Made by a program: the position numbers and the translations under genes
Assembly: GCA_035763085.1 (NCBI GenBank)
Contig: DASUBV010000184.1
Coordinates: 1-31,514, forward strand
DNA length: 31,514 bases
Reading direction: 5' to 3'
Origin: DASUBV01 sp035763085
GTDB taxonomy: Bacteria > Actinomycetota > Actinomycetes > Streptosporangiales > Streptosporangiaceae
Part shown: positions 1-9,611 of the stretch, piece by piece
How the letters are laid out: each line of letters begins with the position of its first letter
Numbering within the stretch: position 1 is the stretch's first letter
Notes under the pieces: generated by a model
What the model was told of the DNA's origin: nothing
The model's database searches: none
The model's input: only the letters and a program-made list of their open reading frames with translations

Positions 1-771
1 CCGGGGACCGCCGCCGGGCCGGCCTGCGCCACGGGGAAGTCAGCCAGCGCTGTCATACCGGCCCCTTCCGGTCCCGCGAGCGGGTGCGGCTCGCCGGCCA
101 GCGCGGACAGGGCCGCGGCGACCTCGGCGAGCGTGGCGCGCACGTAGGTCGACGTGACGCTGCCCGACTCCCCCTTGCCGTCGGTGTGGCCGGCGTAGGC
201 GTGGGCGACCGCGAACCCGAAGCTGCGCTCCGCCCACGTCAGCGTGGTATGCCGGAGCCAGTGGGTGCTGACCTGCTGGGTGCCGGCCCAGGGCAGCTCC
301 CTGCCCAGGTTCGGGGTCATCGCCCGTGACGGCGGCGACCTGGTTGATCTCCGCCGGGCGGGCGCCGGCCAGCGCCCGGCGGGCGGACGCCTGGCGGCGG
401 GGCTTGGGCACCTTGCGGGCGGGGTTGTCCTTCTCATCGATCAGCCCGTCGTCCACCGCACGCCGGTACAGGCAGCGCAGCGCCGAGATCAGGTTCTCCC
501 CAGCGCTGCGCCCGCCCCGGCCGTTGCGGCGCGGCACCGCGTTCGCCCTGACGTAGGCCGCGAGCTGCCTGACCTCCGACGGCGCCGGCTCGTCCAGGCG
601 CCGGCCGCCCCACTGACGGATGACCCGCTTCCAGTAGGAGCCGTAGGCCCGCAAGGTAGCCGGGGTAAGCGTGGCGGACACGACCGGGACGTACCCGGCG
701 AAGGCCGGCACGGGCGGCCGGCCCGAGGACGCGGCGGTCAGGTCGCCCGGGGACAGGCCCATCGACTTCAA
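1..771 (-). pseudogene. Degenerate tyrosine-type site-specific recombinase (integrase), runs off the left edge
   Basis: The gene starts at ATG 771 and reads as a normal integrase N-terminal (SAM-like, core-binding) domain down to about position 315, ending near the residues AEINQVAAVTGDDPE. From about 299 to the left edge a different frame carries the C-terminal catalytic half: STHWLRHTTLTW (box II H-x-x-R), AYAGHTD and then STYVRA with the catalytic tyrosine. The middle of the catalytic domain, including the first box arginine, is absent, so an internal deletion of about a hundred or more codons with a frame change has joined the two halves. The reading in the second frame stays open to base 1. 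It lies next to, and faces, the 3' end of a tRNA-Leu gene, the usual attachment target of such enzymes. No other phage or ICE gene is visible. The protein is almost certainly inactive. A sequencing indel could explain the frame change but not the missing core. Confidence 0.82.
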
Positions 772-1085
772 GACCAGCAGCGCCGCGGCTATGTTGGCCT
801 GCCGGGACGCCGGGACGCCGGGACGCCGGAGGAAGGGATGACAGGAGCCAGGGGCCGCGCGGTCACGGCTGCCCTCCCCGGGGGGAGGACAGGGCTGGCC
901 GCGATGCGGGCGGCAGCGCCGCCGGCGCAGTTACCGAAGCGGTGTGCGCGAGGGGGATTTCCCGCCCGTACCGGCGCCTGAAGCTCCGCTTGACCACGCT
1001 GGCCAGCGCGTTCTCCCCGGATGGGGAAACCGCACAGCCGCGTGTTCAAGCGATTGCTGAACCGGGGAAAATGCGCGTACCTGTG
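772..1085. other. Non-coding stretch between integrase remnant and tRNA-Leu
   Basis: I see no convincing gene in these 314 bases. The open frames on both strands have no recognisable motif and no good ribosome binding site. The stretch holds a short tandem repeat (803-826) and a GC-rich imperfect hairpin at 869-892 (CCTCCCC against GGGGAGG), which might be a terminator. It would be the expected place for the attachment-site end of an integrated element. Confidence 0.5.
803..826. repeat. 8-bp tandem repeat, three full copies
   Basis: The unit CGGGACGC is repeated three times without change and followed by a partial copy (CGG). It sits in the non-coding stretch upstream of the broken integrase. 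Its period is not a multiple of three, so it is unlikely to be coding. Confidence 0.8.
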
Positions 1086-1168
1086 TGGGCGAGGAGGGAT
1101 TTGAACCCTCACATCCTTTCGGACACACGGACCTGAACCGTGCGCGTCTGCCGTTCCGCCACTCGCCC
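1086..1168 (-). tRNA. tRNA-Leu (anticodon CAG)
   Basis: On the minus strand the acceptor arm GGGCGAG (from 1168) pairs with CTCGCCC near 1087, followed by discriminator A at 1086. CCA is not encoded. The anticodon stem CACGG/CCGTG encloses the loop TTCAGGT, placing anticodon CAG at 1135-1133, which reads CUG. A long variable arm (around GTCCGAAAGGAT) and the T arm GAGGGTTCAAATCCCTC fit a class II leucine tRNA of about 83 nt. A TAACCT hexamer at 1187-1182, 14 bases before the 5' end, is a likely -10 box. The 3' end points at the integrase remnant. Confidence 0.95.
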
Positions 1169-1257
1169 GAGTGGACGACTTAGGTTAGCACGGAGGCCAG
1201 TGTGCTCATGCCCCGGATAACATCAGATGGATAACAAGCCGAAGGGAGGCTCGACAG

Positions 1258-2016
1258 GTGGGAGTTCTGCAGCGCTTCGAACGACGGCTTGAGGGCATGG
1301 TCGAAGGAACGTTCGCACGGGTGTTCAAGTCTGAACTGCAGCCAGTTGAGGTGGCGAGCGCGGTTCAGCATGAGATGGACGAGCGGGCGGCGATCGTTGC
1401 GCAAGGGCGCACGCTGGTGCCAAACGACTTCGTGGTCGAGATTGCCCAGACCGATGCCGAACGGCTCGCCATCATGGTCGAGAGCCTGAGTGTTGAGTTG
1501 GCGACGCTGGCCAGGGATCACGCCAAGGAGCAGGGGTATTCGTTCGTTGGTCCGGTGCGGATCCGGTTCGAGGGGGTTCCCGACCTGGCGACCGGCATGT
1601 TCCGCATCCGGTCTGGGGTGATCCGCGGGCACACCGTGGAGGCGGGCGAGGTCAGGCAGCCGGTCAGCGACTTGCCGCGGGGTGGCGGTGGCCAGTTCCC
1701 CGGCAGACCCCGGCTTGTGGTGGCTGGGTCGCAGCCGGGAACCGGCATGGAAACGGGCAGCACCTATGAGCTTCAGACGCCCGTGACCTTGCTCGGCCGC
1801 GGCACCGACTGCGACCTGCGCATGGTTGACCCTGGTGTCTCGCGGCACCACGCCGAGTTGCGCGTGGAGGACGGCCAGGTCGTCCTCGTCGACCTGGGGT
1901 CCACCAATGGCACCTTCGTGAACGGGCAGCCCGCGCGCCGCGTGATGCTCACTGACGGCATGAATGTAACGCTTGGCCGCACCACTATGGTTTTCCATCA
2001 GGACATGAGGTATTGA
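1258..2016 (+). CDS. fhaA: FhaA-like protein: DUF3662 domain plus FHA domain
   Basis: A 252-residue cytoplasmic protein. Residues about 1-115 are the DUF3662 domain typical of FhaA, beginning VLQRFERRLEGMVEG. Residues about 165-250 are a forkhead-associated phosphothreonine-binding domain with GRG (R181), SRHH (195-198) and STNGTFVNG (from 215). In mycobacteria FhaA binds the phosphorylated pseudokinase MviN and is a PknB substrate. By analogy it links Thr phosphorylation to peptidoglycan precursor export, which is inference here. The GTG start at 1258 has a good ribosome binding site, GGGAGG, at 1244-1249. Compared with the 527-residue mycobacterial FhaA this is short, because the long Gly/Pro/Gln-rich linker is reduced to about 50 residues. 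It is the first gene of the cell-wall kinase cluster. A 118-bp gap separates it from fhaB, so fhaB may have its own promoter. Confidence 0.93.
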   Translation: MGVLQRFERRLEGMVEGTFARVFKSELQPVEVASAVQHEMDERAAIVAQGRTLVPNDFVVEIAQTDAERLAIMVESLSVELATLARDHAKEQGYSFVGPVRIRFEGVPDLATGMFRIRSGVIRGHTVEAGEVRQPVSDLPRGGGGQFPGRPRLVVAGSQPGTGMETGSTYELQTPVTLLGRGTDCDLRMVDPGVSRHHAELRVEDGQVVLVDLGSTNGTFVNGQPARRVMLTDGMNVTLGRTTMVFHQDMRY

Positions 2017-2048
2017 TCCGCGCCCGCTAGGTAGTGGCTAGATAGGCG

Positions 2049-2072
2049 CCAGAAGACCGACCAGAAGACCGA
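2049..2072. repeat. 12-bp direct tandem duplication between fhaA and fhaB
   Basis: CCAGAAGACCGA occurs twice back to back in the 118-bp fhaA-fhaB gap. Just downstream is a near-palindrome, CCCTTAGGG, at about 2083-2091. The pair could be regulatory or a simple slippage product; nothing in the sequence decides. Confidence 0.75.
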
Positions 2073-2134
2073 GGAGTGACTACCCTTAGGGCAGCCAACC
2101 GACAGCGACGCAGAAGCCGAGGACACAGCACGGA

Positions 2135-2613
2135 ATGAACGCGCTCACCCTTACCCTCATCAGGGTGGCCTTCCTGGCCGTCTTGTGGCTTTTCGTCATC
2201 GCGGCGATCGGCGTGGTGCGCACGGACCTGCTGGGCACGGTGACGGCAAAAGTCCGCCGGGGACGGAACCAGCCGGTGCCATTGCCGCAACCCAAGCCGC
2301 CGCGGCCGGCGCGACCCGGGCGCGGAACACCGCGCTTCCTTGTCGTCACCGAGGGCGCTCTATCGGGCGTGAGCATCGACCTGACCGATCAGCAGATAAC
2401 GATGGGCCGGGCCAATGACGCCACGCTGGTCCTGAATGACGACTACGCTTCCACATACCATGCCCGGATTTTTCCGCAGGACGGACAGTGGCTCGTTGAG
2501 GACCTCGGTTCGACAAACGGCACCTACCTGGACCGCCAGAAGGTGGCCCGGCCGACCCCGGTGCCTGTAGGCGTGCCAATTCGCATTGGAAAGACCGTTC
2601 TGGAACTGCGCAG

Positions 2614-2617
<4 letters not shown>
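2135..2617 (+). CDS. fhaB: FhaB/FipA-like membrane-anchored FHA-domain protein
   Basis: A 160-residue protein. Residues 1-30 form one membrane-spanning helix (LTLIRVAFLAVLWLFVIAAI), followed by a basic Pro-rich linker (about 38-65). A C-terminal FHA domain (about 68-160) carries MGRANDA, STYHARIF and STNGTYLD. The usual FHA serine-arginine-histidine motif reads S-T-Y-H here, as in many FhaB proteins. Homologues bind phosphothreonines on division and wall-synthesis proteins such as FtsZ and FtsQ. Start ATG 2135 gives the family's standard N-terminus, but the ribosome binding site is weak. The stop overlaps the start of pstP by four bases (ATGA), indicating translational coupling with the phosphatase that opposes PknB. 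Confidence 0.93.
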
Positions 2618-4031
<1,414 letters not shown>

Positions 4032-4035
<4 letters not shown>

Positions 4036-5471
4036 CGGATTTGTCCGCCGCGTACTCAGCGCCGCCCAGGGAGGACGAGCAGCCGGTCCCGATGCCACGG
4101 GGCCGGCGCCGGACCGAACTGCTGATGCTGGGATTCGCGGTCGTGGTGGTCGTGCTGGCGTACGCCTGCGCGGGCCTCGGCCTGAACGGCAGGCTCCCGG
4201 CGAGCCTGCCGTTGTACTGCGTCCTGTTCGCGGCCATCGTGGGCGTGGCCCACCTGGCCGTCCGGCGGTTCGTCCCGTGGGCCGACCCGCTGATGCTGCC
4301 GCTGGCTGCGATGCTGAACGGGCTCGGCGTGGTCATGATCTGGCGGCTGCAGCAGTCGGGGCGCGGCGGCAATCCGGGCGTGGTGATCGGGACCCTGAGC
4401 ACGTCATCGACGCTCCTCCAGCTGGTCTGGTCGGCCGTCGGCGTGGCGGCCTTCATCGCCGTGCTGATGGTGATCAGGGAACCGCGCACCCTGCAGCGCT
4501 ACACCTACACCCTGGGCGCGGTGGGCCTGGTGCTGCTGGCCATCCCGGCGCTGCTGCCGGCCAGCCTCAGCGAGACGCAGGGCGCCAAGGTGTGGATCAA
4601 GCTCGGCGGGTTCTCGATCCAGCCGGGCGAGTTCGCCAAGCTCGCGCTGGCCGTCTTCTTCGCCGGCTACCTGGTGTCCAAGCGGGACGTGCTGTCCCTG
4701 GCCGGGCGGCGCGTGCTGGGCATCGACCTGCCCCGGGCCCGGGACCTGGGCCCGGTGCTGATCGCCTGGGCGGCCAGCCTGCTGATCCTGTTCTTCGAGA
4801 CCGACATCGGCACCTCGGCGCTGTTCTTCGGGATGTTCGTGGCGATGATCTACATCGCGACGCAGCGCACCTCATGGCTGCTGATCGGGTTCTTCCTGTT
4901 CATCGGCGGCTCCTGGCTGGCCGGGACGATCATCCCGCACGTCGAGTCCCGGTTCACTGCCTGGCTGCACCCGTTCGCCGGGAACAACGCGGCCACCTCG
5001 TCCTTCCAGCTGGTGCAGGGCCTGGAGGGGATGGGCTTCGGCGGCATCTTCGGCACCGGGCTCGGCCACGGCCAGCCGTACTGGACGCCGCTGGTGCAAA
5101 GCGACTTCATCATGACCGCCTTCGGCGAGGAGCTGGGCCTGACCGGCCTGATGGCCCTGCTGCTGCTGTTCGGCCTGCTGGTGCAGCGCGGCCTGCGGGC
5201 CGCCGTGGCGGTCAAGGACCCGTTCGCCAAGCTGCTGGCCGGCGGGCTGTCCTTCGTGCTGGCCCTGCAGGTCTTCGTGATCGTCGGCGGGGTCACCGAC
5301 CTGATCCCGCTCACCGGTATCACCACCCCGTTCCTGTCCCAGGGCGGCTCGTCGCTGGTGGCCAGCTGGGCGCTGGTCGGCCTGCTGATGCGGGTCAGCA
5401 ACAGCGCCCGCAAGCCGGCCCCGCAGCCGATCCAGGACGAGGGCATGACGCAGGTGGTGCGAACCGGATGA
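4032..5471 (+). CDS. rodA: RodA/FtsW-family SEDS peptidoglycan glycosyltransferase
   Basis: 479 residues from GTG 4032, which overlaps the pstP stop (GTGA). The open frame extends much further upstream inside pstP, but that part is a shadow. A polytopic membrane protein of about 10-12 helices. SEDS signatures are present: IQPGEFAKLALAVFFAGYL, ETDIGTSALFFGMF, GLGHGQPYW, QSDFIMTAFGEELG and PLTGITTPFLSQGGSSL. SEDS proteins polymerise lipid II into glycan strands with a partner class B PBP, and the next gene encodes that partner. In this cluster the gene is conventionally named rodA; FtsW is the close alternative, and position favours RodA. The last codons overlap the pbpA start (ATGA). Confidence 0.95.
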
Positions 5472-6940
5472 ACCGCGCGATCTTCCGCCTGTCGCTGGCC
5501 TGCCTGGTCATGTTCGTCTTGCTGATGATCAACGTGAACTACGTGCAGGCCTTCCAGTCCTCCAGCCTGGCCGACCGGCCGGGCAACAGCCGGGTGTTCT
5601 ACCAGCAGTTCCAGTACAAGCGCGGGTCGATCGTGGCCGTCGGCGACGGCGGCGCCACCAAGATCGCCGAGTCCCGGCTGGTCAAGGGCGGGCACGGCAC
5701 CTACAAGCGGTACTACCCGGACGGCCCGGCCTACGCGCCGGTGACCGGGTTCGACTCGATCTTCAGCAAGACCGGCATCGAGGGCACGGAGAACAAGGAG
5801 CTGTCGGGCACCGCGCCGGCGCTCGAGGTGCACAACCTGATCAGCCTGATCACCGGCAAGCCCAAGCTCGGCGCCACCGTGTCGGTCACCCTCAGCGCGG
5901 CCGCCCAGCAGGCCGCCTACAAGGCGCTGGCGTCCAGCGGCCACGAGGGCGCCGTCGTCGCGCTGAACCCGCGCACCGGCGCCATCCTGACCATGGCGTC
6001 CTACCCGAGCTACAACCCCAACGCCTACACGACGCTGAACGGCGACAAGCTCGACAAGATCGACACGGCCAACCGGAAGAACCCGGGTCAGCCGCTGCTC
6101 AACCGGGCGCTGCAGGCCACCTACCCGCCGGGCTCCACGTTCAAGATCGTCACGAGCTCGGCCGCGTTCTCGACCCACCGGGTGGCCAGCCCGAGCTCGC
6201 CGGTGGACGCGCCGCCCTCCCTGCCGCTCGGCAACGGCAACTCGCTCATCAACGATGACAACGAGACCTGCGGCGATGGCCACCCGCCGATCATCGAGGC
6301 GTTCCTGCTGTCCTGCAACACCGCCTTCGGCAAGCTCGGCCAGCAACTCGGCGGCGCGAAGCTGCGCCAGTACGCCAACAAGTTCGGCTTCAACACGGCG
6401 CATGAGGTCCCGCTGGCCACCGTGCCCAGCGTCATCCCCAAGGTCACCGACCCGGCGTTCGAGGCCTTCACCGCGATCGGCCAGTACAACGACTCGGTGA
6501 CCCCGATGCAGGAGGCGATGCTGTCCGCGGCCATCGCCAACGGCGGCACTCTGATGAAGCCCTACCTGGTCCAGCAGGTGCAGGCGCCCGACCTGTCGGC
6601 GATTGACACGGCCCAGCCGACCGTGCTGAGCCGCCCCGTGACCTCCACCGTGGCCGGCTACATGACCCAGATGATGAAGCAGGTCACGCAGAACCCGGCC
6701 GGAACCGCCTACGCGACGGCCAACAGCAGCGTCGCCGGCGTGGAGATCGCCGGCAAGACCGGAACGGCACAAAACGGCGTCAACAACACCGGGCTCGATG
6801 ACGCAGTGTTTACCTGCTTCGCGCCAGCCGACAACCCGAGGATCGCGGTCGGCGTCATCGTGAAGGGCGGCGGGTTCGGGGCGGCAGCGGCCGCGCCCAT
6901 CGCCGTCCAGGTCATCCGGGCCTACCTGAAGCTGCCATGA
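5468..6940 (+). CDS. pbpA: Class B penicillin-binding protein (transpeptidase) PbpA
   Basis: 490 residues. ATG 5468 overlaps the rodA stop by four bases. An N-terminal membrane anchor (about 7-27, LSLACLVMFVLLMINVNYVQ) precedes a short dimerisation region. The transpeptidase domain (about 155-490) has all three active-site motifs: S-T-F-K with catalytic S223, S-C-N at 282-284 and K-T-G-T at 430-433. The enzyme cross-links peptidoglycan outside the membrane, presumably together with RodA. In mycobacteria PbpA is phosphorylated by PknB. The transpeptidase motifs are complete. The mycobacterial arrangement has pknA next; here pknB follows directly after 31 bases. Confidence 0.95.
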   Translation: MNRAIFRLSLACLVMFVLLMINVNYVQAFQSSSLADRPGNSRVFYQQFQYKRGSIVAVGDGGATKIAESRLVKGGHGTYKRYYPDGPAYAPVTGFDSIFSKTGIEGTENKELSGTAPALEVHNLISLITGKPKLGATVSVTLSAAAQQAAYKALASSGHEGAVVALNPRTGAILTMASYPSYNPNAYTTLNGDKLDKIDTANRKNPGQPLLNRALQATYPPGSTFKIVTSSAAFSTHRVASPSSPVDAPPSLPLGNGNSLINDDNETCGDGHPPIIEAFLLSCNTAFGKLGQQLGGAKLRQYANKFGFNTAHEVPLATVPSVIPKVTDPAFEAFTAIGQYNDSVTPMQEAMLSAAIANGGTLMKPYLVQQVQAPDLSAIDTAQPTVLSRPVTSTVAGYMTQMMKQVTQNPAGTAYATANSSVAGVEIAGKTGTAQNGVNNTGLDDAVFTCFAPADNPRIAVGVIVKGGGFGAAAAAPIAVQVIRAYLKLP

Positions 6941-6971
6941 GCACGCCAAACTACGCAGGACGGGAACGTAA

Positions 6972-8768
6972 GTGCGAGACATGACCCAGCCACGGCTGCT
7001 CGGCGGTCGCTACGAGCTCGACGGGATCGTCGGGCGTGGCGGCATGGCCGAGGTCTTCCGGGCACGCGATATCCGTCTGGACCGGATCGTCGGAGTGAAG
7101 ACCCTCCGGGATGACCTGGCCCGCGATCAGACCTTCCAGGCCCGGTTCCGCCGCGAGGCGCAGTCTGCTGCCTCGCTGAACCACCCGTCGATCGTCGCGG
7201 TGTACGACACCGGCGAGGACATGGTGGGCGGGACGCCGGTGCCCTACATCGTCATGGAGTTCGTGGACGGCCGGACCCTCCGCGACCTGCTGCGCGACGA
7301 TCGCCGGCTGCTGCCCGAGCGGGCTGCCGAGATCACCGACGGCGTGCTGCGCGCGCTGGACTACAGCCATCGCAACGGCATCGTGCACCGGGACATCAAG
7401 CCCGGCAACGTCATGCTGACCCGCGAGGGCCAGGTCAAGGTGATGGACTTCGGCATCGCCCGGGCGGTCAGCGACGCCCAGGCCACCATGACCCAGACCG
7501 CGCAGGTCATCGGGACCGCGCAGTACCTGTCGCCGGAGCAGGCCCGCGGCGAGCGGGTGGACGCCCGCAGCGACCTGTACTCGACCGGGTGCCTGCTGTA
7601 CGAGCTGCTGGTCGGCCGGCCGCCGTTCACCGGTGACTCGCCGGTCGCGATCGCCTACCAGCACGTCCGCGAGGACCCGGTGCCGCCGTCCCGGATCGAC
7701 CCCGAGGTCCCGCACTGGGCCGACGCGATCGTGCTCAAGGCCATGGCCAAGGACCCGGGCGACCGGTACCAGTCGGCCGGCGAGATGCGCAATGACATCC
7801 AGCGCGCCCTGTCCGGCGCGCCGGTCGCCGCCGCGATGCGTCCCGACATGTACGCCACCGGGACCCGGCGGATGGGCCAGGCGACCCAGATGGCCGGCGC
7901 CACCAGCGCTATCCCGCCCTATGCCTACGGCCCCGAGGGCGGCGACAGAGACTACGGCGAGCCGCGCCGCCGCAAGGTCTGGCCGTGGGTCCTGGTCGGG
8001 GTCATCGCCCTGCTGCTGATCGGCGGCGGGATTTACGCGTTCAACTTCGCCTCCAGCACCGGGGGCAACATCGCCGTGCCAGCGGTCGATAACCTGCCGC
8101 TCGGCCAGGCGCGCAAGGCCATCGTGAAGGCAGGCCTGGTGGTGGGGTCGCCCATCCGCCAGCAGACCTCGCAGTCGGTCAAGGCCGGGAACGTCATCTC
8201 GACCAACCCGACCAACGGCACGACCGTCGCCAAGAACACCACCGTCATCATCACGGTGTCCACGGGCCTGGGCACCGTGTCGGTCCCGTCGGTGATCGGC
8301 CAGTCGGTCAGCGACGCCGAGAACCGGCTGAGCGCCGCCCACCTGAAGTACAGGGTGCACCACAAGCTGTCCAGCGGTGATCCCAACGTGGTGCTGAGCC
8401 AGAGCCCGGTGGGCGGCAGCCAGGTGAAACCGAACAGCGTGGTGCGGATCACCGTGTCCGAGCCGGGCGTCACCGTGCAGAGCGTGATCGGCATGAGCCA
8501 GGATCAGGCCACGTCGACGCTGCAGGGTCAGGGCCTGGTGGTCAACGTGGTGCTGGGCACGCCGACGTCTGGCAACTTCGGGGCCGGCCAGGTGTTCGCG
8601 ACGAACCCCACGGCGGGCACGGTGGTGGCCTCGGGCACGACCGTCACCATTGACGTGGTGGCGGGCGCGACGACCACCACGCCGCCGCCGACCACCAGCC
8701 CGCCGACCGAGACCACCAGCCCGCCGACCGACACCACCAGTCCGCCGGCGGACGTTCCGAACCCGTAA
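6972..8768 (+). CDS. pknB: PASTA-domain Ser/Thr protein kinase PknB
   Basis: 598 residues from GTG 6972, which sits six bases after GGGA. ATG 6981 is an alternative, giving MTQPRLLGGRYEL. The kinase domain (about 10-275) has the glycine loop GRGGMAEVF, lysine K43, the catalytic loop HRDIKPGN (D141) and DFG (D159). A cytoplasmic linker precedes a single membrane helix (about 338-358). Three PASTA repeats lie outside (about 367-434, 435-498 and 499-565), one fewer than the four of mycobacterial PknB. PASTA domains sense muropeptides or lipid II, and the kinase then phosphorylates wall and division proteins. A Thr/Pro tail encoded by a tandem repeat ends the protein. A strong inverted repeat follows the stop. 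Confidence 0.95.
   Translation: MRDMTQPRLLGGRYELDGIVGRGGMAEVFRARDIRLDRIVGVKTLRDDLARDQTFQARFRREAQSAASLNHPSIVAVYDTGEDMVGGTPVPYIVMEFVDGRTLRDLLRDDRRLLPERAAEITDGVLRALDYSHRNGIVHRDIKPGNVMLTREGQVKVMDFGIARAVSDAQATMTQTAQVIGTAQYLSPEQARGERVDARSDLYSTGCLLYELLVGRPPFTGDSPVAIAYQHVREDPVPPSRIDPEVPHWADAIVLKAMAKDPGDRYQSAGEMRNDIQRALSGAPVAAAMRPDMYATGTRRMGQATQMAGATSAIPPYAYGPEGGDRDYGEPRRRKVWPWVLVGVIALLLIGGGIYAFNFASSTGGNIAVPAVDNLPLGQARKAIVKAGLVVGSPIRQQTSQSVKAGNVISTNPTNGTTVAKNTTVIITVSTGLGTVSVPSVIGQSVSDAENRLSAAHLKYRVHHKLSSGDPNVVLSQSPVGGSQVKPNSVVRITVSEPGVTVQSVIGMSQDQATSTLQGQGLVVNVVLGTPTSGNFGAGQVFATNPTAGTVVASGTTVTIDVVAGATTTTPPPTTSPPTETTSPPTDTTSPPADVPNP
8691..8753 (+). repeat. 21-bp tandem repeat encoding the PknB C-terminal Thr-Ser-Pro tail
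   Basis: Three in-frame 21-bp units encode TTSPPTE, TTSPPTD and TTSPPAD. The first two copies differ in one base; the third is more diverged. The repeat keeps the frame, so its length can vary between strains without breaking the kinase. Confidence 0.85.
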
Positions 8769-8775
8769 CCGCTGT

Positions 8776-8815
8776 GGCCTGGCCGTCCCCGGCATGCCCG
8801 GAGGCCGGCCAGGCC
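8776..8815. terminator. Bidirectional terminator between pknB and the small membrane protein gene
   Basis: GGCCTGGCCG at 8776-8785 pairs perfectly with CGGCCAGGCC at 8806-8815. It starts 8 bases after the pknB stop and ends 9 bases before the stop of the convergent gene. There is no U-tract, which is normal for actinobacterial terminators. Confidence 0.65.
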
Positions 8816-8823
8816 GCTTCGCG

Positions 8824-8970
8824 TCAGGCCGGGTCGATCGGCAGGTGGACCGACGCCCAGGGGAAGACGACCAGCCACAGCACGGTGGCGACCGCCACCA
8901 GGAGCAGCACGAGCCAGGCCGTCCTGGATGCCGGGCCGCCGGGCAGTCGCCGCCAGACCGACGCGTACAT
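8824..8970 (-). CDS. Small single-pass membrane protein (48 aa) of the pknB-crgA locus
   Basis: Reads MYASVWRRLPGG at the start, then a hydrophobic helix (about 18-36, AWLVLLLVAVATVLWLVVF), then PWASVHLPIDPA. Small proteins starting MY-x-x-x-W-R-x-L-P-G with an F-P-W after the helix are, to my knowledge, commonly found beside crgA in actinobacteria; their function is unknown. I recognise it by that pattern only. The predicted topology is N-in with a short outside tail. The start is ATG 8970. An open frame just upstream on the same strand ends with a TGA three bases before this ATG, which could allow coupled translation. The gene is convergent with pknB across a strong hairpin. Class E sortase and pabA-type genes, often found here, are missing. 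Confidence 0.7.
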   Translation of the reverse strand: MYASVWRRLPGGPASRTAWLVLLLVAVATVLWLVVFPWASVHLPIDPA

Positions 8971-9321
8971 GCCTCAGCCCTCCGCTCCGGCCAGCCGGGG
9001 CGTGCGGCCGATCAGCACGCCGCTGGCCACCACCCGGCTCGTCCCCGACCAGTCCGGGCAGGATCTCGCCGGTCAGCCGCAGGTAGGACCGCACAGTGCC
9101 GCCTGAGCTCTCCTCTAGTTACAGAACGTACTTATAAAATAACTGACAGTGACATCCGCGCCTGGGGTACCGCGTGGGGAGTGACGGCTGCGCAGGTGCC
9201 AGTCCGCCAGGGAGCGCGGCACAGCCCCGGAGCAACTACGCTTACGGCGAAGGCCGCGCAGCGCGGCGTCCCGCACCGCCGTGCGCAAGCGGCCGGCGGG
9301 CGAGCCGACCAGGAGAAGACC
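8971..9321. promoter_or_regulatory. Divergent region before crgA, with an AT-rich promoter-like core
   Basis: No complete gene is visible in these 351 bases. Bases 9117-9144 are strikingly AT-rich (around ACTTATAAAATAAC) in otherwise GC-rich DNA and lie between the minus-strand small membrane gene and plus-strand crgA, so this is the likely promoter area for one or both. I could not assign a clean -35/-10 pair. On the minus strand, 9094 to about 8975 contains two short protein-like readings in different frames (see findings). Confidence 0.45.
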
Positions 9322-9567
9322 GTGCCCAAGTCCCGCACCAGAAGCAAGGCGGTCTACACGCCACCGCAGAGGTCAGCCAAGTCGAAGGTGAGCCCGCGGT
9401 GGCTGGCTCCGACCATGCTGGGCAGCCTGCTGGTCGGCCTGGCCTGGATCGCGACGTTCTACGTGAGCAACGCCGCGCTGCCGATCAGCGCCATGGGCAG
9501 CTGGAACCTGGTAGTCGGCTTCGGCTTCCTGGTCGGGGGCGTCGTGCTGTCCACCAAGTGGCACTGA
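9322..9567 (+). CDS. crgA: Cell division protein CrgA
   Basis: 81 residues starting MPKSRTRSKAVYTPP from GTG 9322, with AGGAG at 9311-9315 as ribosome binding site. A basic cytoplasmic N-terminus is followed by two membrane helices (about 33-51, APTMLGSLLVGLAWIATFY, and about 60-76, NLVVGFGFLVGGVVLS), ending TKWH. Length, the N-terminal motif and the two-helix layout match CrgA. CrgA is an actinobacterial divisome component that affects FtsZ ring timing and recruits PBPs. The longer open frame upstream is not coding. The gene is transcribed towards the rhomboid gene and shares a terminator hairpin with it. Confidence 0.94.
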   Translation: MPKSRTRSKAVYTPPQRSAKSKVSPRWLAPTMLGSLLVGLAWIATFYVSNAALPISAMGSWNLVVGFGFLVGGVVLSTKWH

Positions 9568-9580
9568 CCGGGCGGCAGCC

Positions 9581-9611
9581 GGGCGCCGTCGGCTACAGCT
9601 GGACGGCGCCC
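9581..9611. terminator. Bidirectional terminator between crgA and the rhomboid gene
   Basis: GGGCGCCGTC (9581-9590) and GACGGCGCCC (9602-9611) are perfect 10-base arms around an 11-base loop. The structure overlaps the last codons and stop of the convergent rhomboid gene. Confidence 0.7.

Noticed and set aside
803..826. Short tandem repeat considered as a CRISPR array or integron site
   Set aside because: Unit is 8 bp with no spacers, and no cas or integron-type genes are present.
789..1112. Open frames on both strands next to the tRNA
   Set aside because: They run into the tRNA gene and through tandem repeats; composition looks like chance open frames in high-GC DNA.
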